64,000 bases of DNA from Plantago ovata (lineage: Eukaryota; Streptophyta; Magnoliopsida; Lamiales; Plantaginaceae): the NCBI GenBank assembly GCA_028274465.1, contig CM051456.1, positions 78,602,753 to 78,666,752 on the forward strand, read 5' to 3'. The notes beneath the pieces were generated by a model. That model was given only the letters and a program-made list of their open reading frames with translations. It searched no databases and had not been told where the DNA came from. Each line of letters starts with the position of its first letter. Within the stretch, counting starts at the first letter, position 1. Both the position numbers and the translations under genes were made by a program. This document shows positions 60,947-64,000 of this stretch, in pieces.

Positions 60947-61858
60947 TTATCCATTATCAAATGGAAACGAATCTTGTGCATCCGTTCCATTACTCCTCGC
61001 ATCTTGGGAACCATCCTTGGCTCCTCTCCGTTTCTGCTCAAGCAAGTCCATGATTCCCTGAAAACTAAAATTAACAAAACCAATAAAAACAAAATCTAAA
61101 AAATAACTAAGGGAATCAGATGGAAAATAAAAAGAGAAAAGAGGATCAAATCTCCTTTGGAACTCATAGGTGGGTGCATGGACCAGAGCGTAGGAGTCAA
61201 GATCAAGAGTATCTGCCGCCATTGATTCAGGGACACCAAAATCTTCAGGGATTGGCTCCTCGACCTCAACACAACTCACGCCATCACCTTCTGACTCAAG
61301 TGAAGCAATGGATTCAGTTATCACCTCCTCCACGACTTCCTCTTGACCAACAACCTCGACATCCGCAAGTAAGGACGTGGAATCCAAGCTAAGCACTGAG
61401 GAGACTTCATCAATGGATTCTTCTCCACATTCCTCTTCATAGGCAATGTCGATTTCTAGTGGCTGACTACTGAAGCGAGATGTCCATGCCCTTGACCCGG
61501 GAGGTGAGTCCCTATCCCAATGTTCCAGAAACTTGATGGTTACTTCACCCCAAGTGCGCAACAATTTTTCCGGTGGGATTCTGAGCCATTCTCGAGCGTA
61601 CCCTTTCAAGGATCCCATAAATCCTCTCATACAAAGTTGCTCATGTGATAAAATAACCCCCTCCCCATTCTCACGAGGTATCGTCAACACACCTTTCTCG
61701 TACGTGTCTAAGAACCCTCTTGGATAATCACCCATTGAAAACGTGGAGAGAATGGAGTAGTACGAAGGATCAAAGTCATAATTCCTACAATCTTCATCCA
61801 ATGTTATGCAAGGCCCTCGAGGCATCACATACCGGGGCAAAGGAGCTCGTTGACTCAT
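60947..61858 (-). CDS. G2 gag-like ORF, 303 aa, open
   Basis: Begins MSQRAPLPRYVMPRGPCITL at 61858. Residues 75-115 (MRGFMGSLKGYAREWLRIPP, then TWGEVTIKFLEHW) resemble the retrotransposon gag core, a Leu/Gly-x-Ala-x-x-Trp-Leu pattern followed by Trp and Phe. The middle is strongly acidic (Glu, Asp, Ser, Val), and the C-terminus is hydrophobic and then charged. There is no zinc knuckle and no protease motif. Gag would form the particle, and the missing enzymes would have to come from a related autonomous element. The ORF is intact as read, and the start chosen is the first Met. Confidence 0.65.
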   Translation of the reverse strand: MSQRAPLPRYVMPRGPCITLDEDCRNYDFDPSYYSILSTFSMGDYPRGFLDTYEKGVLTIPRENGEGVILSHEQLCMRGFMGSLKGYAREWLRIPPEKLLRTWGEVTIKFLEHWDRDSPPGSRAWTSRFSSQPLEIDIAYEEECGEESIDEVSSVLSLDSTSLLADVEVVGQEEVVEEVITESIASLESEGDGVSCVEVEEPIPEDFGVPESMAADTLDLDSYALVHAPTYEFQRRFDPLFSFYFPSDSLSYFLDFVFIGFVNFSFQGIMDLLEQKRRGAKDGSQDARSNGTDAQDSFPFDNG

Positions 61859-62165
61859 CCTTTCATATGACTAGTTTCTGCACATGAGGAAACAAGAAAC
61901 CAAGTAGCAGAATCCACAAAGGAAAACAAAAAATTGCAAAGAAAAGCACAAAGAGTGCAAACAAACACAATGTAACCAAGAACTTCGAGAGCACAAGCAC
62001 GCAAGGTAACCAAGATCAGATTAGATGAATTTACTGAAAAAGATAGGGGGAAAGAAATAGGGTAAGAAAGTGAGATTTTTTGAGAGCAAAACCCCAGAGC
62101 CTGTTCTTCTGTAAGGAATTGAATCCTGAAAATATAAATAAGCTAAAGAGAAAAAAGGAGTATAG

Positions 62166-62183
62166 TCCCCGACAACGGCGCCA
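62166..62183 (-). other. G2 primer-binding site
   Basis: Sense TGGCGCCGTTGTCGGGGA, identical to that of G1 (27123-27140), three bases from the LTR. Confidence 0.85.
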
Positions 62184-62186
62184 ATT

Positions 62187-63022
62187 GGATGAACGAGATT
62201 GTCAGACTCGAAATCAAATAAATGTGTTTTTAGCCAAAGACAATTCACAACTACAACGAAAACCAAGGCACGTAGTGTAGAAGTAAAATAACCTCGAGTG
62301 TCGATCTCTAAGGACTATAACTAGCTTTATCAAATTTAACTTAAACTATAAATCAGAAATCAAGCAAAGCACAGATTTTTCTTATCAATATGATGGAAGT
62401 CAGTGATAGTATGGTCATTCAAAGCAACGGGTAATAATCATGCATGAAGTACTTGAAGTTTGTATAGAGATCTATGATCATGAATTGTCCTACGTGTTCC
62501 TTTTAATTCAACACTACGAAGATAGATGGCTTAGATAGATCAAAGAAATAAAACAATAAATCAAGTCTTAAACACGCGAAGCCACTCATGCATAATTAAG
62601 AACCCTAGCTATGAAATCACATACTATCACCAACGATAGATTTAGCTACTCATAGATAAATTGCAATCAACAAGAATCAAAGCAAGATTGAATGAAAACA
62701 TGTTGAAAGAAATAAATAAAAGCAGAAAAATCGTGAGATACAAGTTACCAGCGAAGGTTGTCAATCTCCGATGAATTGCTAACTCACAAGCAAGAATCGA
62801 AAATCAAAGATGTCCAATCTCTATGCTAAAGCTTCCAAATCAATAACAAAAAGAGTCTTCTATGCTAATAATTCCCAGAACAGACTCTGGAGAATTTGTC
62901 TCTCAAAATAATGTGAAAAGGTCTCCAAAACGTAGAAAAATAGGCAAACTATATATAATATTCGGAAACTCCCAGGCGAACCGCCCCAGGTGCCGGGCGA
63001 TTCGCCTGGTGTGGGGTGAATC
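62187..63022 (-). repeat. G2 5' LTR, part inside the window
   Basis: Aligns with 57836-58671. It stops within the GGCGAATCGCC palindrome cluster, where a copia LTR begins. Confidence 0.9.
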
Positions 63023-64000
63023 TGATAGTGTATATGTCCTAGAGACAGTCCTTATTAAGGGCATGGAGCCCTTATAGAGGGCATATATGTACTATTACAC
63101 AGGTCAACGTAATATAATATATGTTTGTTGTTTTTACTATTGGGTATCGCTTTCATATTTATATTACACCAGGCATGCAGCATGTCATATCTCTATTACT
63201 GTCTGTATTGATATTAAACATGTCCCCTCGGATAGATGAACGATTACACATATAGTGGGAGCTATGTGAGTTATCATCTATCCCAAACTCTCCCTAGTCG
63301 AGGTTCATCTCAGATGTAGGGGTCTGAATGAACCAGACGAGACTAGTATGCGTGGAGGTTATACTTGTTGGAGCAAGTGTGAGCCGATCCCACGACCACG
63401 GAACGGATTGTTGGACAATCGAGAAACGTTCCCATAACTGTGCATAGTTGTTCGAAGAAGGATTATCGAACAATGGAAGTACCCACCGGACCCTCCCATC
63501 GATGTATACTCTACACCGAAGTGTCTATGGGAACCGGTAAGTTGTCGAAGTGATGCCAATCGTCCTTTGGACTTACAGGACTTTATCATCACATTTGTTG
63601 CCCCATAGCCTTGGTGGACCCGTCGATGTCAGCTCTGAATAAGCAGTTGACCGAAGACACGATCCAAGATTATGGCTACATACAAATGGGGATGATAAGT
63701 GATTCTGTGAAGGATTCATCTCTCAAGTGTAGCACAGGAGAGTACTGCTCATAGTCTGCATAGTTGTGTTGGTAAAGTCACTAGCCAGTGCAAATGATAT
63801 ATTATGATGTTCATAAGTATATCTTAGTAACCAAGCAACTCCCTAAGACGCCCGTGGATGTATTATTGGGATAGACACTTTTCGATCCTAGATACATTCG
63901 AGCAAGTCAGATGAAGGGACGTTACCATCGCCGCGTTGAGCGCAACAGACTTCGCAACGAAAGGGTTTGCTTTGAGAAACCTCTCAAACGCCCTCATGTA
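63023..64000 (+). mobile_element. E: copia LTR of the A/C family, running off the window
   Basis: Begins TGATAGTGTATATGTCCTAG and follows the A/C LTR for 978 bp to the window end. GAATC (63018-63022) would be its left target duplication. It may be a solo LTR or the 5' LTR of a whole element. The window cannot decide. Confidence 0.9.

Larger units (their letters stand above)
57836..63022 (-). mobile_element. G2: gag-only Ty3/gypsy-family element (TR-GAG-like), 5' LTR split by copia
   Basis: 3' LTR 59043-57836, internal region 62186-59044 (3143 bp), and 5' LTR from 62187 interrupted at 63022 by copia LTR E. The primer-binding site (complement of 62166-62183) and polypurine tract (59056-59044) match those of G1. 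The LTRs and 3' untranslated region are clearly homologous to G1. The only coding sequence is one gag-like ORF. No protease, reverse transcriptase or integrase is present. The two LTRs look very similar, with a few differences per hundred bases or fewer, so the insertion is young. Such gag-only LTR elements have been described in plants as TR-GAG elements. Confidence 0.85.

Overview
This is nuclear DNA of a flowering plant, most likely a eudicot. The evidence is one spliced gene with plant-type introns, a plant tRNA-derived SINE family, a CACTA transposon with the usual CACTACAAG ends, and large nested Ty1/copia and Ty3/gypsy retroelements. I cannot name the species. About 46 kb of the 64 kb is mobile DNA. 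Only one host gene is certain: a complete five-exon gene for translation initiation factor eIF2B subunit alpha (46563-51269). A single-exon RNase H-like reading frame (51750-52391) follows it and is either a LINE remnant or a domesticated gene.

Layout. From 1 to 28357 lies a minus-strand Ty3/gypsy element (G1). Its 3' LTR end is at 1-158 and its 5' LTR at 27144-28357. It carries gag-protease and a second ORF of the putative plant transposon protein type, but no recognisable reverse transcriptase or integrase. A plus-strand copia element (A, 2242-20290, target duplication ATTTG) sits inside the second ORF, and an old DNA transposon-like segment (24317-26883) sits inside gag. Within A, part of the 5' LTR and leader has been replaced by a gypsy LTR fragment (D, 3863-4310) and a much more decayed copia element (B, 4441-12761). 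Both edges of B are TA-repeat tracts.

From 28358 to 46500: a 3312-bp CACTA element with 3-bp target duplication TAC and a small spliced gene; a decayed LINE 3' end; two minisatellite arrays; a minus-strand copia element C (35509-45090, target duplication AAAAA, same family as A); a probable gypsy LTR; and a 145-bp Mutator-like MITE about 180 bp upstream of the eIF2B start codon.

From 51270 to 57835 the DNA is AT-rich and intergenic, with three SINEs and a 540-bp-period duplication. From 57836 to the end is G2, a gag-only relative of G1. Its 5' LTR is split by another copia LTR of the A/C family (63023 onward, running off the window).

G1 and G2 share LTRs and 3' leaders and both lack pol domains, so they look like non-autonomous elements that would need another element's enzymes. 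A and C are close relatives with LTRs of about 2.1 kb, diverged by a few percent between ends, which suggests insertion within roughly the last one to a few million years. Recurrent themes are GC-rich palindromes in gypsy LTRs, GGTAGGCGGCGCC-type repeats in copia leaders, and long TA tracts at junctions.
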